A stretch of DNA of 64,000 bases from assembly GCF_001429295.1 (NCBI RefSeq), contig NZ_LMJL01000008.1, positions 698,017-762,016 on the forward strand. Direction: 5' to 3'. The position numbers were made by a program, and so were the translations under genes. The notes below the pieces were generated by a model. The model was not told where the DNA came from. It did not search any database and worked only from the letters and a program-made list of their open reading frames with translations. The DNA comes from Flavobacterium sp. Root935 (GTDB lineage: Bacteria > Bacteroidota > Bacteroidia > Flavobacteriales > Flavobacteriaceae). This document shows, in pieces, positions 1 to 9,331 of the stretch; positions within the stretch are counted from its first letter, which is position 1; every line of letters starts with the position of its first letter.

Positions 1-3000
1 ACTGTAACAATTTCGCAGCCACAAAATGCATTAAGTGCAGTAAAAACACAAACTGATGTTACTTGTGGAGGCGGTAATAACGGTTTTGCTACCGTAACGG
101 TTTCTGGAGGAACTTCTGGATATACTTATACTTGGAATACAACTCCTGTGCAGACAACTGCCTCGGCAATTGGTCTTGCTGCTGGAAACTACAGCGTTGT
201 TATCACAGATGCAAATGGATGCCAGCTTTCGGAATCATTTACAATTATTGATGGAGATTCTGTTATACCAATTATAAACCCGTTACCACAAACAACTACA
301 ATTTATTGTCCAGCGGTGCCTGTTTTTGAACAAGCAATTGCTTCTGATAATACTGGAACTGTTTCGTCATTAACCTACGTTGATACTATTACGCCAGGAA
401 ACTGTGCTGGATCGTATATAACTACGAGAACTTGGACAGCAAAAGATGCTTGTGGAAACATTTCGCTTCCTGTTAGCCAAACCATAATGGTACAAGATAA
501 TACGGCGCCAACTTGGACAACTCAAGCAGGATCTTTAGATCAAACTATTGAGTGCAGTGATGCAGCAGCTTTAACAGCTGCTCAAACTTTATTTCCCACA
601 GCTTCTGATACTTGTGATGCTGATGTAACCAATATTGTAAAAGTAAGTGGTCAGTTTATAGCTTCTGCAAATTGCGCAAATGCTGGAACTTACACTAATA
701 CTTGGACTGTGAAAGATGACTGCGGAAATACTTCGGATACTTTTACGCAATTGATTACTATTCAAGATACAACTGCACCAATATTCACAGGCACTTTTCC
801 TCTGGATATCGAGGTATCTTGTGATGCAGTTCCTGAACCAGCAGAAATGCATGCTTTAGATAATTGCAATGGAGATTTACCAATAGTATTCTCCGAAACA
901 AAATCGGATATTCAAAATGGATGTGCATCTAACTACACTTTAACCCGCACATGGAAAACAAGTGATTGTAGTGGAAACACAGCATCATATACTCAAATTC
1001 TTACTGTAAGAGATAAAACAGCTCCGACTGGAACTGCTCCATCGGATGTAAATAATTTAGCCAGTATAGATTTGATTCCTGCTGGAAGTCCATCAGATAT
1101 AAAAGATGCTGCTGATAATTGCAGTCCAACAGTAAATATAACTGTAGCAGATACCAATACTGAGTGCGATGGAAATGTTTCTATCGTAACGAGAACTTAC
1201 ACTTTAACAGATTGCGCTGGAAATATCACTAAATTGGTTCAGACCTTTAGCGTAAACTGTAAAGTTATAAAAGTCATTGTGGCGAATGATGATACTGCTG
1301 GACCAGTTGCCGGTGTAAATCATAGTACTACAAATGTTTTGAATGTGTTTTCAAACGATACTCTTGAAGGTATCTCAGTAACGCCAACCGATGTAATACT
1401 AACAACCGTAACACCAAATAATTATCTACAATTAAATCCTAATGGTTCTGTAGATGTATTACCAAATGCGCCGGCAGGAACATTAACATTAGTATATCAA
1501 ATTTGTGAAGCAGGCCAAACAGATAACTGTGATACTGCAACTGTTACAATTACAATTGAAGCACCAAAAATGACGGTTACTGCAACACCTATTTGTATCA
1601 ACGACGTTCCTTACATTGATTATGTGGTTACTCCTATAAACTTCACTCCTGTGAACGGATTAACAATTGCTTGGGCAGACAGTAGCAATACTATTATTAC
1701 AACAATGACCGATTTACCCTTAAATGGTCGTGTATTATGGCCTGGAGCTGTTGTCGACGGAACTGGAAAAGGAATTGACTGGCCGGGATGGATTTTTGAA
1801 AATAATAAATGGATTCAAGGTCCTGATGGATTTGAAAAATTACGTCCAGCAGCTAATCTGATAATATCTTTAAATCCAACCGAAACTATTACTGTTAATT
1901 ATCCACCAGCAGATCCCTATTGTACTGCCAGACCAACATTTACAATTAATGCTAATGACGATAATCCAACACCAATTACAGGACCTGGAGCAGTTACCAA
2001 TATTGTAAATGTTCTTACTAACGATACATTAAACAATAATGCTGCAAATATTAATGATCTAACATTAACAATTGTAACGCCAGATCCTAAAGGAGTTTTA
2101 ACATTAAATCCAAACGGATCGGTAGACGTTGCTGCCAATGCACCTGCCGGTACTTACATATTGACTTATCAGATTTGTGAAAAGGCCGATTTCGGAAACT
2201 GTGATACAGCTATTGTAACTATCATAATTCTAGATGCTCCTGCTCCGCCTACTCCAGTTGTGGCTAATGATGATAGTTACAACAATATCGGATGTAATAC
2301 TTTTGGACTTGTCGGCAATGTTTTAAGTAATGATTTCAAAGGGCTAAATCCTGCAACGCTGCAACTAGTAAACTTTACACTTATTAACGAAAATAATACT
2401 AAAACAGATCCAAACATTACAATTGACGCTTCTGGAAATGTAACCGTTTCTAGTTTGACACCAGCAGGAACTTACACTTATAGCTATAGAATTTGTGACA
2501 AATTGAGTGCTGAGAATTGTGATACTGCAATTGTCACTATTACTGTAGTTCCAAACGGAATTACAGAAATTAAAAGTACAGCTTGTACTGATGATTCAAC
2601 CCTGATTAACTTAACAACTTTACTCCCAGAAGGCAGTCCGACTACTGGTTCGTGGATTGATAGAAATAATACGAATAGCCTTCAGGGAAGTATATTTAAT
2701 CCTTTTGGTATAGCGCTTGGTAATTATTCATTTGAGTATATAATAGCAGATGAAAAATGTCCAAGAAGCATTGTTCTAGATATGGAAGTAAACGATGATT
2801 GTAAAGTACTAGCCTGTGGCAATGTTTTACCTCATAATGCCTTTTCTCCAAATGGCGACGGAACGAACGATATTTTCAAAATTGACAATATTGAAGATTT
2901 AACCTGTTATCCAGAAAATACAGTTGAAATATATAACCGCTGGGGAATTCTAGTTTTTGAAACCAAAAATTATAACAATACAACAAATGCATTTGACGGT

Positions 3001-3144
3001 AACTCAAGAGGAAGAACAACTGTAAAGCAATCTGACGGACTGCCAACTGGTACTTATTTTTATATTATTAATTATAAGTCTGTCGATGGAAACAACACTA
3101 TTCAAGATAACAAACTAGACGGGTATTTATATCTATCGAAATAA
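1..3144 (+). CDS. T9SS type B sorting domain surface protein (SprB-like adhesin), 5' end outside window
   Basis: The reading frame is open from the first base, so the start lies upstream; 1047 residues are visible. The N-terminal part resembles SprB repeats (GxTSGYTYTWN). It is followed by Cys-containing HYR/Ig-like modules ending in D-x-TAP (three copies), then three cadherin-like modules built around VANDD and NDT motifs. The last ~95 residues form a gliding-motility-associated (CHU_C) domain with AFSPNGDGTND, NRWG and GTYFYII, the type B signal for T9SS export. Family knowledge: such proteins are long cell-surface adhesins, and SprB is carried along the cell in gliding. PorP/SprF and OmpA-family genes follow on the same strand, the usual partner set. 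Ligand unknown. It is too short and diverged to be called SprB itself. Confidence 0.9.
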   Translation, partial: TVTISQPQNALSAVKTQTDVTCGGGNNGFATVTVSGGTSGYTYTWNTTPVQTTASAIGLAAGNYSVVITDANGCQLSESFTIIDGDSVIPIINPLPQTTTIYCPAVPVFEQAIASDNTGTVSSLTYVDTITPGNCAGSYITTRTWTAKDACGNISLPVSQTIMVQDNTAPTWTTQAGSLDQTIECSDAAALTAAQTLFPTASDTCDADVTNIVKVSGQFIASANCANAGTYTNTWTVKDDCGNTSDTFTQLITIQDTTAPIFTGTFPLDIEVSCDAVPEPAEMHALDNCNGDLPIVFSETKSDIQNGCASNYTLTRTWKTSDCSGNTASYTQILTVRDKTAPTGTAPSDVNNLASIDLIPAGSPSDIKDAADNCSPTVNITVADTNTECDGNVSIVTRTYTLTDCAGNITKLVQTFSVNCKVIKVIVANDDTAGPVAGVNHSTTNVLNVFSNDTLEGISVTPTDVILTTVTPNNYLQLNPNGSVDVLPNAPAGTLTLVYQICEAGQTDNCDTATVTITIEAPKMTVTATPICINDVPYIDYVVTPINFTPVNGLTIAWADSSNTIITTMTDLPLNGRVLWPGAVVDGTGKGIDWPGWIFENNKWIQGPDGFEKLRPAANLIISLNPTETITVNYPPADPYCTARPTFTINANDDNPTPITGPGAVTNIVNVLTNDTLNNNAANINDLTLTIVTPDPKGVLTLNPNGSVDVAANAPAGTYILTYQICEKADFGNCDTAIVTIIILDAPAPPTPVVANDDSYNNIGCNTFGLVGNVLSNDFKGLNPATLQLVNFTLINENNTKTDPNITIDASGNVTVSSLTPAGTYTYSYRICDKLSAENCDTAIVTITVVPNGITEIKSTACTDDSTLINLTTLLPEGSPTTGSWIDRNNTNSLQGSIFNPFGIALGNYSFEYIIADEKCPRSIVLDMEVNDDCKVLACGNVLPHNAFSPNGDGTNDIFKIDNIEDLTCYPENTVEIYNRWGILVFETKNYNNTTNAFDGNSRGRTTVKQSDGLPTGTYFYIINYKSVDGNNTIQDNKLDGYLYLSK

Positions 3145-3211
3145 TCCAATTTTGAATAAAACAACTAATTGATTTTTTAAATCATTAGTAACATTAAATA
3201 ATATATCTACT

Positions 3212-4123
3212 ATGAGAACAAAATTATTTTTCTTCGTCATTCTGTTAGTTACCTATATGGGGCATGCACAACAAGATGCGCAGTTTACTCAATATATGTA
3301 CAATACCATAAATATCAATCCTGCATATGCTGGTTCTCGTGGTGCACTAAGCATTTTTGCGCTGCATCGTGATCAATGGGTGGGACTTGATGGAGCTCCA
3401 AAAACCAATACAATTTCAGTAAATACCCCAATTAATAATAGTAATGTCGGACTTGGAGTGTCTTTGGTAAACGACAAAATTGGTCCAACAAATGAGAATC
3501 AATTTTCTGTAGATCTGTCTTATACAGTTCCAACCTCAGAAACTTGGAAACTCTCTTTTGGTATAAAAGGTACAGCCGATATTTTTAATCTTGACGTAAC
3601 AAAACTAAATCCAGAAACTCAAGGAGATCCGCAATTCCAGAATCTGAACAATGATTTCTCACCCAATATTGGTGCAGGTATTTATTGGCATTCTGATAAC
3701 GCTTACATCGGATTATCTGTTCCAAATTTTATACAAACCAATCGTTACGACGACAATGATGTTGCCATTTACAAAGACAAAATAAATTACTATTTAATGG
3801 GAGGTTATATTTTTGATTTTTCTCAAGAAGTAAAATTCAAACCTGCAGTTTTAACTAAAATGGTCGAAGGCGCACCACTTCAAGTTGATGTGTCTGCTAA
3901 CTTTTTATTCTTTGAAAAACTCACCTTGGGTGTTGCTTACAGATGGGATGCTGCTGTAAGTGCAATGGCAGGATTTCAACTCACAGACGGACTATATCTT
4001 GGTTATGCCTATGATAATGAAACGACCCGATTAAGAAATTACAATTCTGGCTCACATGAAATTTTCCTGCGCTTTGAATTCTTTAAAAACAATGGTAAAA
4101 TGACAACTCCTCGTTTCTTCTAA
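3212..4123 (+). CDS. PorP/SprF family T9SS outer membrane protein
   Basis: The 303-residue protein starts with a signal peptide (MRTKLFFFVILLVTYMGHAQ) that would expose Gln at the mature N-terminus. QFTQYMYNTININPAYAGSRG-type sequence follows, the hallmark of the PorP/SprF family, and the rest is alternating beta-strand sequence ending in an aromatic residue, as in outer membrane barrels. In F. johnsoniae, SprF is needed to export the neighbouring type B adhesin SprB; by position this protein most likely serves the adhesin 67 bp upstream. The next gene starts 12 bp downstream, so the three are probably co-transcribed. Confidence 0.92.
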   Translation: MRTKLFFFVILLVTYMGHAQQDAQFTQYMYNTININPAYAGSRGALSIFALHRDQWVGLDGAPKTNTISVNTPINNSNVGLGVSLVNDKIGPTNENQFSVDLSYTVPTSETWKLSFGIKGTADIFNLDVTKLNPETQGDPQFQNLNNDFSPNIGAGIYWHSDNAYIGLSVPNFIQTNRYDDNDVAIYKDKINYYLMGGYIFDFSQEVKFKPAVLTKMVEGAPLQVDVSANFLFFEKLTLGVAYRWDAAVSAMAGFQLTDGLYLGYAYDNETTRLRNYNSGSHEIFLRFEFFKNNGKMTTPRFF

Positions 4124-4135
4124 AAAAAAAGTATT

Positions 4136-6079
4136 ATGAAAAACTATACACTATATTTCTTCACAATCATAAGTGCTTTTTCATTTAGCAGTTATGCACA
4201 GCAGTCAAAAATAAATTCTGGAGACAAAAAATACGATAATTACGCCTACGTTGATGCCATAAAAACTTATGAAAAAGTAGCCAATAAGGGTTATAAATCT
4301 GAAGACATGTTTAAAAAATTAGGCAACTCTTATTATTTTAATTCTGATTTTGAAGGTGCCGCAAAATGGTATGGTGAGTTATTTGCCATGAATAGTGTTG
4401 TTGAACCAGAGTATTATTATCGATACGCCCAATCTTTAAAGTCTACTGGAGATATTGCTAAGGCAAATAAAATTTTTGATGAATTTAATACTCAATCAAA
4501 AAACGATACCAGAGCCAAACTTTATAAGAATGATGTCAATTATCTCGATGAAATTAAAGCAAATTCTGGAAGATATAAAATTGAAGATGCTGGAATAAAC
4601 AGCAAATATTCAGATTACGGATCTTTTGTTTACAATAATAAAATCTATTTTGCCTCGGCAAGAGATACAGGAAATTTTTCGCAGCGAAAACACAAATGGA
4701 CAGGAGAATATTTTACGAATATTTACAATGCAGACCTTAATCCTGAAACAGGAAAAGCTGCAAAAGTAAATAAGTTTAAATCTGCTATAAATACAAAATT
4801 CCATGAATCTTCTCCAGTTTTTACCAAAGACGGAAAAACAGTTTATTTTACTAGAAATAACTATATCAATGGAAAAAAAGGAAAAGACGATAATAAGATT
4901 ACGCTAATCAAAATCTATAAAGCTGAATTAGACAGTAATAACAAATGGACCAACATTGCCGAACTTCCTTTTAACAGCGATAACTACAGCGCTGGACATC
5001 CAGCTTTAAGTCCAGATGAGAAAACATTATATTTTTCATCAGATATGCCCGGTTCAGTAGGACAATCAGACTTGTATAAAGTGAGCATTAATTCTAATGG
5101 CGGATACGGAACTCCTGAGAATCTGGGAAATACAATAAATACAGAAGGAAAAGAGACTTATCCTTTTGTTACAAATGAAAATGAAATCTACTTTTCATCA
5201 GACGGACATCCAGGTTTAGGAGGATTAGATATTTTTGTTGCTAATATCGAAGAAAATGGTACAATCACTAATATTCAAAATGTCGGAGGAGACGTGAATT
5301 CTCCAAATGATGATTTTGCCTATATCATTGATCCAGTTTCCAGAAGAGGATATTTTAGCTCTAATAAAGACGGTGGACAAGGTTCTGATGATATTTATAA
5401 ATTCTTAGAAACCAAAAAACTAAAATGCATTCAAGAACTGGAAGGCATAATAACAGATGCCGAAACAGGAGCAATTCTGCCTGGAGCAATAATTACTTTA
5501 TACGACAATCAAATGGCAGTTAAAAACTCTACTGTTTCTGACGGTTCAGGAAAATATTCTTTTCCTGTAGAATGCGGCAAAACCTATAATGTAAGAGCAG
5601 AAAAGCCTGAATACACCACAAAAGAAGTTAATGTTACTATTGCCAAAACAAGCGGTAAAACCACTTTACCAATTGCATTAGAAAAATCAACCTGCAAAGT
5701 TACTGTTGGAGATGACCTCGGAAAATGTTTTGGAATTAAAATGATTTATTTCGATTTGAATAAATATAATATAAGAACAGAAGCTGCTTTAGATCTAGAG
5801 AAAATATTGGTTGTTTTAAACGATAACCCAACTATGAAACTCGATATTCGTTCGCATACAGATAGTAGAGCAACACATCAGTACAATGAAGTTTTATCTG
5901 AAAGAAGAGCAAAATCGACTATAAAATGGCTGATTAAAAATGGTGTAGCTCCAAACCGATTAACCGGCAAAGGATACGGCGAAACACAGCTTGTCAATCA
6001 ATGTGCTGACGGTGTAAAATGTACCGAAGAAGAACATCAAGCCAATAGAAGAAGTGAATTTATTATTACTGCTTTATAA
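4136..6079 (+). CDS. OmpA family protein with TPR, PD40 propeller and CarboxypepD_reg-like domains
   Basis: The 647-residue exported protein has a signal peptide ending YAQ before QSK. Residues ~25-140 look like TPR helices. Residues ~170-425 hold WD40-like PD40 repeats (SPDEKTLYFSSD, YFSSDGHPGLGGLDIF, GYFSSNKDGG). A CarboxypepD_reg-like beta-sandwich lies at ~435-515. The C-terminal OmpA peptidoglycan-binding domain has IYFDLNKYNIR and the SHTDSR...SERRA helix. The architecture matches proteins encoded after PorP/SprF genes in Flavobacteria and resembles T9SS PorE, which links the secretion apparatus to peptidoglycan. Inferred role: anchoring the PorP/SprF partner to the cell wall. It is the last gene of the trio and is followed by a terminator. 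Confidence 0.9.
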   Translation: MKNYTLYFFTIISAFSFSSYAQQSKINSGDKKYDNYAYVDAIKTYEKVANKGYKSEDMFKKLGNSYYFNSDFEGAAKWYGELFAMNSVVEPEYYYRYAQSLKSTGDIAKANKIFDEFNTQSKNDTRAKLYKNDVNYLDEIKANSGRYKIEDAGINSKYSDYGSFVYNNKIYFASARDTGNFSQRKHKWTGEYFTNIYNADLNPETGKAAKVNKFKSAINTKFHESSPVFTKDGKTVYFTRNNYINGKKGKDDNKITLIKIYKAELDSNNKWTNIAELPFNSDNYSAGHPALSPDEKTLYFSSDMPGSVGQSDLYKVSINSNGGYGTPENLGNTINTEGKETYPFVTNENEIYFSSDGHPGLGGLDIFVANIEENGTITNIQNVGGDVNSPNDDFAYIIDPVSRRGYFSSNKDGGQGSDDIYKFLETKKLKCIQELEGIITDAETGAILPGAIITLYDNQMAVKNSTVSDGSGKYSFPVECGKTYNVRAEKPEYTTKEVNVTIAKTSGKTTLPIALEKSTCKVTVGDDLGKCFGIKMIYFDLNKYNIRTEAALDLEKILVVLNDNPTMKLDIRSHTDSRATHQYNEVLSERRAKSTIKWLIKNGVAPNRLTGKGYGETQLVNQCADGVKCTEEEHQANRRSEFIITAL

Positions 6080-6098
6080 AAATTGATCATTTCATTTT

Positions 6099-6130
6099 AA
6101 AAAGGCTGTCTGTACAAGACGGCCTTTTTT
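6099..6130 (+). terminator. Intrinsic terminator after the adhesin/PorP/OmpA operon
   Basis: AAAAGGCTGTCT and AGACGGCCTTTTTT form a near-perfect stem with a short GTACA loop and a T run, 20 bp after the OmpA stop codon. Confidence 0.85.
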
Positions 6131-6140
6131 AATGTAAAAA

Positions 6141-6169
6141 GTCGTTGCAATTCAAAGAATTACAACGAC
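6141..6169 (-). terminator. Intrinsic terminator of the CAP-domain gene
   Basis: On the minus strand GTCGTTGTAATTC and GAATTGCAACGAC form a 13-bp stem with one internal mismatch and a TTT loop, followed by TTTTT. It lies just past the end of the CAP gene and back to back with the plus-strand terminator. Confidence 0.75.
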
Positions 6170-6200
6170 CTCTAAAAAACCAACCTGTTCAATATTCGAT

Positions 6201-6704
6201 TTAAATCTTAACAAAAATGTTAGTGTAATATTTTTTTCCTGTAGCAGCGTCTGTCGTTACAGATAATCCGAAGTGCGTATAATCACCTTCGATATTCTCT
6301 TTGTGACCAGGGCTGTCCAACCAGGCTCTCAAAGCTGCTTCGGGAGTTTTATAGTTGTAGGCAACGTTCTCACCAACTTTTTTAGCTCCCAAAACATCTG
6401 TGAGATTTTTAGATCTTTCAGTAAAATCATTATGGTTTACAACATTATTTTCAATCATATATTTATTATGCTCTTCACATTTATAAGATATATGATTAAT
6501 GCGTTCCAAAGCATTTAAACCAATACTCACACGGTATTCGTTTATTAGCTTCATGGTTTGTATTTCTGTATCGTTGTAAGTATAATTGGCAACAAGCGTT
6601 TCAACAGGAGTATTATCCACGCTTCCTTCGGCAGTCTCAGCAGAACATGAGTTCATTGCGATTAGAATCGCAATGAACAACATGATGCGCATAATCTTTT
6701 TCAT
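6201..6704 (-). CDS. CAP (SCP/PR-1-like) domain lipoprotein
   Basis: The start is taken at the ATG giving MKKIMRIMLFIAILIAMNSC (167 residues); an ATG four codons upstream is less likely because it spoils the signal peptide. Cys20 is a probable lipidation site. Residues ~45-165 match a bacterial CAP domain: MKLINEYRVSIGLNAL, NHNDF, VGENVAY, AWLDSPGHKENIEGDY and HFGLSV, including the conserved His and Glu cavity residues. Bacterial CAP proteins have no single agreed biochemical activity. The gene is monocistronic, with its own terminator and a 172-bp gap to pdxH. Confidence 0.85.
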   Translation of the reverse strand: MKKIMRIMLFIAILIAMNSCSAETAEGSVDNTPVETLVANYTYNDTEIQTMKLINEYRVSIGLNALERINHISYKCEEHNKYMIENNVVNHNDFTERSKNLTDVLGAKKVGENVAYNYKTPEAALRAWLDSPGHKENIEGDYTHFGLSVTTDAATGKKYYTNIFVKI

Positions 6705-6876
6705 AATCAACAGCATTTAGCGGTTTAAAGTAAATGTTGGGGCAAATCCTTTAAATTTATTTTTGAATAATTATCGTCTGATTTCTGTACCAAACATATT
6801 CAATTTACCGTTAAACTACAAAATTAATCGATGAACTACATGTGTTTTTTTCTTTTACCTATAAAAAACTTACAAA

Positions 6877-7521
6877 TTAAGAGGAAAGTCGATCAATCTT
6901 CCACGTAAAATCAGATTGACTTGTATAACGTATTCTATCATGGAGTCGGTTAGCTCTTCCCTGCCAGAATTCAACTTGCAGAGGAGTAACTAAATAACCA
7001 CCCCAATTATCTGGTCGGGGAATTGATTTTCCTTCAAATTCTGATTCTAGTTTTTTCAAGTTTTCTTCCAAGAAAGTTCTGGACGGAATCACTTCACTTT
7101 GATTAGAAACAATTGCACCAAGTTTACTTCCTTCTGGGCGGGAATCAAAATAATTATCGGAAATAATTTCAGAAGTCTTTTGTGCAATTCCTTTTATGAT
7201 TACCTGACGTTCCATTTCCTGCCAGAAAAAAGACAAACAAACATTTGGGTTCGCTTCTATCGCTTTTCCTTTTTCAGAATTATAATTGGTATAAAATATA
7301 AATCCTTCTTCAGAGAATTTCTTTAACAAAACAACACGCGATTTTGGAAATCCGTCCAAACCAATTGTCGAAACTGTCATGGCATTTACTTCTCCACTTC
7401 CTCCGAAATCTTCTACTTCATGAAACCATCTATTAAATAAATTAATAGGATCTTCAGGAATGTTAGTTTCCAGTAATTCGCTTTTTTCGTAGGATCTTCT
7501 ATAATTACTTAAATCATTCAT
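6877..7521 (-). CDS. pdxH: Pyridoxamine 5'-phosphate oxidase
   Basis: The 214-residue length is usual for PdxH, which oxidises pyridoxamine or pyridoxine 5'-phosphate to pyridoxal 5'-phosphate using FMN, in the cytoplasm. The FMN-binding stretch SRVVLLKKFSEEGFIFYTNY at ~60-80 and the C-terminal signature (NWGGYLV, VEFWQGRANRLHDR) are present, including the RxH pair that contacts PLP. A repeat-rich 209-bp gap separates it from rnz upstream, so co-transcription is uncertain. Confidence 0.95.
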   Translation of the reverse strand: MNDLSNYRRSYEKSELLETNIPEDPINLFNRWFHEVEDFGGSGEVNAMTVSTIGLDGFPKSRVVLLKKFSEEGFIFYTNYNSEKGKAIEANPNVCLSFFWQEMERQVIIKGIAQKTSEIISDNYFDSRPEGSKLGAIVSNQSEVIPSRTFLEENLKKLESEFEGKSIPRPDNWGGYLVTPLQVEFWQGRANRLHDRIRYTSQSDFTWKIDRLSS

Positions 7522-7528
7522 GATTTTA

Positions 7529-7562
7529 TATTTTAGATATTAGATTGCAGATTTTAGATTTT
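7529..7562. repeat. Short-period TTTAGAT tract upstream of pdxH
   Basis: A degenerate tract of TTTAGAT/GATTTTAG words lies between the pdxH start and the neighbouring palindrome. Related tracts occur at 8646-8747 and 54262-54300. Confidence 0.6.
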
Positions 7563-7588
7563 TTTGTTTCAGGTTTCAAGTTGTCAGG

Positions 7589-7664
7589 CTGAGCGATCCC
7601 GAAGCTTCGGGAGAAGCCTCTCGTGCTGCAAAAGTCCTTTTCCCGGAGCCTCGGGATCGCTCAG
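7589..7664. repeat. Palindromic repeat, copy 1 (CTGAGCGATCCCGA family)
   Basis: The arms CTGAGCGATCCCGAAG and its partner CTCGGGATCGCTCAG pair across a ~45-bp centre; the left arm also holds the nested palindrome CCCGAAGCTTCGGG. A second copy lies at 9184-9261. It is more GC-rich than its surroundings and non-coding; I regard it as an interspersed REP-like element. Confidence 0.8.
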
Positions 7665-7687
7665 GGTGAAATCCATTGTTCGCGTTG

Positions 7688-7736
7688 CTAAACTTAGTAT
7701 CTTAGTACCTCAGCCCCTTAGAATCTTAGATCAAAA
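7688..7736. repeat. CTTAG short-period tract at the 3' end of rnz
   Basis: Five CTTAG-like words at about 8-10-bp spacing run into the last codons of rnz. Similar tracts occur at 14447-14478, 36238-36272 and 54355-54392. Confidence 0.6.
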
Positions 7737-8636
7737 TTCAAAACTCACCCCATCATCACCCAAAAGTACATTAGGAAAAACGGTTTTAGCTTCTTCTTTA
7801 AAACGTTCAATTTCGTCATATCGTGTTGAATAATGACCTAAAACCAAATATTTCACATTGGCTTTTAAAGCAATTCTAGCCGCTTCTTTCGCTGTGGAAT
7901 GCAATGTTTTTAATGCTAAACGCGCTTCAGATTCTAAAAATGTAGATTCATGATATAAGACATCTGTATCCTTGATAATCGGAATCACATCTTCGTTATA
8001 AACTGTGTCCGAACAAAAGGCATAGCTTTTTGGCGGTTCGGGATCAAAACTCAGTTTTTCATTTTCAATTACAGTTCCGTCATCCAGAGTAACATTGCCG
8101 CCGTTCTTTATCTTTTGATAATAAGCAATATGAACATCGTAATGCTGAACAGCTTCAACATTCAGCTTGCGCTCAGCTGGTTTTTCTTGAAATAAAAATC
8201 CGTTGGTATAAACGCGGTGTTTCAGTGGAATTGTTTTAACGATGACTTTATTATCTTCAAAAATTACTTCACTTTCTTTTGATTCCAATTCATGGAAAAA
8301 CAGGCTGTAAGTTGTCCACGATTCTGTCAATTTTAATTGAAGCAGAATAAGTTCTTTAATTCCTTTTGGCCCATAAATATGCAGATCGGTTGTTCTTCCT
8401 AAAAGGGAAAAAGTCGAAATCGTACCAATCAAGCCATAAAGATGATCTCCATGAAGATGCGAAATAAAAATGTGATTAATCTTTGAGAATTTAATCTTAT
8501 TTTTTCGAAGCTGAACCTGAGTTCCCTCTCCACAATCAATTAAAAATAATCGGCTTTTAATTTCTAAAACCTGCGAAGTTGGGTTGGTAAGGGTTCTGGG
8601 AGTTGCGGCATAACAGCCAAGTATAGTCAACTTCAT
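7731..8636 (-). CDS. rnz: Ribonuclease Z
   Basis: The 301-residue protein has the short-form tRNase Z layout of the metallo-beta-lactamase fold. The zinc motif HLHGDH is at residues 60-65, and downstream ligands appear in FCSDT, LYHESTF and LGHYSTRY. The enzyme cuts the 3' trailer from pre-tRNA in the cytoplasm. Its final residues overlap a CTTAG repeat tract, which may have altered the extreme C-terminus. The gene 105 bp upstream encodes a small protein commonly paired with rnz in Flavobacteria. Confidence 0.95.
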   Translation of the reverse strand: MKLTILGCYAATPRTLTNPTSQVLEIKSRLFLIDCGEGTQVQLRKNKIKFSKINHIFISHLHGDHLYGLIGTISTFSLLGRTTDLHIYGPKGIKELILLQLKLTESWTTYSLFFHELESKESEVIFEDNKVIVKTIPLKHRVYTNGFLFQEKPAERKLNVEAVQHYDVHIAYYQKIKNGGNVTLDDGTVIENEKLSFDPEPPKSYAFCSDTVYNEDVIPIIKDTDVLYHESTFLESEARLALKTLHSTAKEAARIALKANVKYLVLGHYSTRYDEIERFKEEAKTVFPNVLLGDDGVSFEF

Positions 8637-8645
8637 TTTAAATTG

Positions 8646-8747
8646 TTGATATTAGATTTTAGATTGATGAAATATTTTAGAATTGATAAAAGCATTTTAG
8701 ATTTAGTAACAATCTAAAATCTAAAGTCTAAAATCTGAAATCTAAAA
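8646..8747. repeat. Degenerate TCTAAAATC tract between rnz and its small neighbour
   Basis: TTTAGATT words at the left and AATCTAAAATCTAAAGTC words at the right are mutually complementary, so the whole intergenic gap can fold as an imperfect hairpin. The tract ends inside the last codons of the upstream gene. Confidence 0.6.
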
Positions 8748-9074
8748 TCCTAGGTCTCTTTCGATTTCTTCCATTTCGATAATATCGTGCGCTTCTAAAA
8801 GAGAAGGAACCACAACCAATTTATCTGAAATAGCATTAAAATCAAGATCAGAAGCAACAATTACGAAAGATTTTTTTGCTTTTTTGTGAGCTTTAGAAAG
8901 CGGTAAAAAAGCTTTTAAATCATTTTCTGACAGCTTAGAATCTGATGATAAATCGATTATAATATTTTGTTTTTCAAAGGTTTTAAACTGCTGCGTAACT
9001 TTTTCAAGGAAAGAATTTACATCTCCTTGTGTATCTTTAATAGTAACGGTATGTCCTTTTTGATCTACTTTCAT
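8742..9074 (-). CDS. Small conserved protein encoded next to rnz, STAS-like
   Basis: The 110-residue protein has no signal peptide or membrane segment. Its alternating beta/alpha pattern (HTVTIKD, NIIIDLSSDSKLSENDL, KSFVIVASDLDFNAI, DIIEMEEIERDLGF) resembles the STAS/anti-sigma-antagonist fold, but I see no clear phosphorylatable Ser motif. It is often annotated as ribonuclease Z only because of its neighbour; it has no metallo-beta-lactamase motif. Function unknown; cytoplasmic by sequence. Confidence 0.75.
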   Translation of the reverse strand: MKVDQKGHTVTIKDTQGDVNSFLEKVTQQFKTFEKQNIIIDLSSDSKLSENDLKAFLPLSKAHKKAKKSFVIVASDLDFNAISDKLVVVPSLLEAHDIIEMEEIERDLGF

Positions 9075-9183
9075 TTTTTAATTTGTGGGGCTTATATAAA
9101 AATTGATTTTCTAAGAGCTAAGGTACGAAGTTTTTTTATTTTTTTGTTTCAAGTTTTAGGTTCCAGATTTCAAGTTTGTCAGG

Positions 9184-9261
9184 CTGAGCGATCCCGAGGC
9201 TTCGGCAGAAGCCAAGTTTAGTATTAAAAAAGCACTCTCCCGAAGCCTCGGGATTGCTCAG
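9184..9261. repeat. Palindromic repeat, copy 2 (CTGAGCGATCCCGA family)
   Basis: CTGAGCGATCCCGAGGCTTCGG pairs with CCCGAAGCCTCGGGATTGCTCAG across an AT-rich centre. It is the same element as at 7589-7664, and together the copies bracket rnz and its partner gene. Confidence 0.8.
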
Positions 9262-9331
9262 TGGACATTCTTTCAAAACTGAAAAACGCGATCAAAAAAC
9301 TGTTACTGAGACTGAAAACTGCGACTAAAAG

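Noticed and set aside
7529..7736. CRISPR array in the repeat-rich gap
   Set aside because: Units are short, degenerate and adjacent, without unique spacers of even length, and no cas genes are present.
7564..7833. 89-codon plus-strand frame over the palindromic repeat upstream of pdxH
   Set aside because: Its sequence is produced by the repeat and the antisense of rnz, not by a gene.
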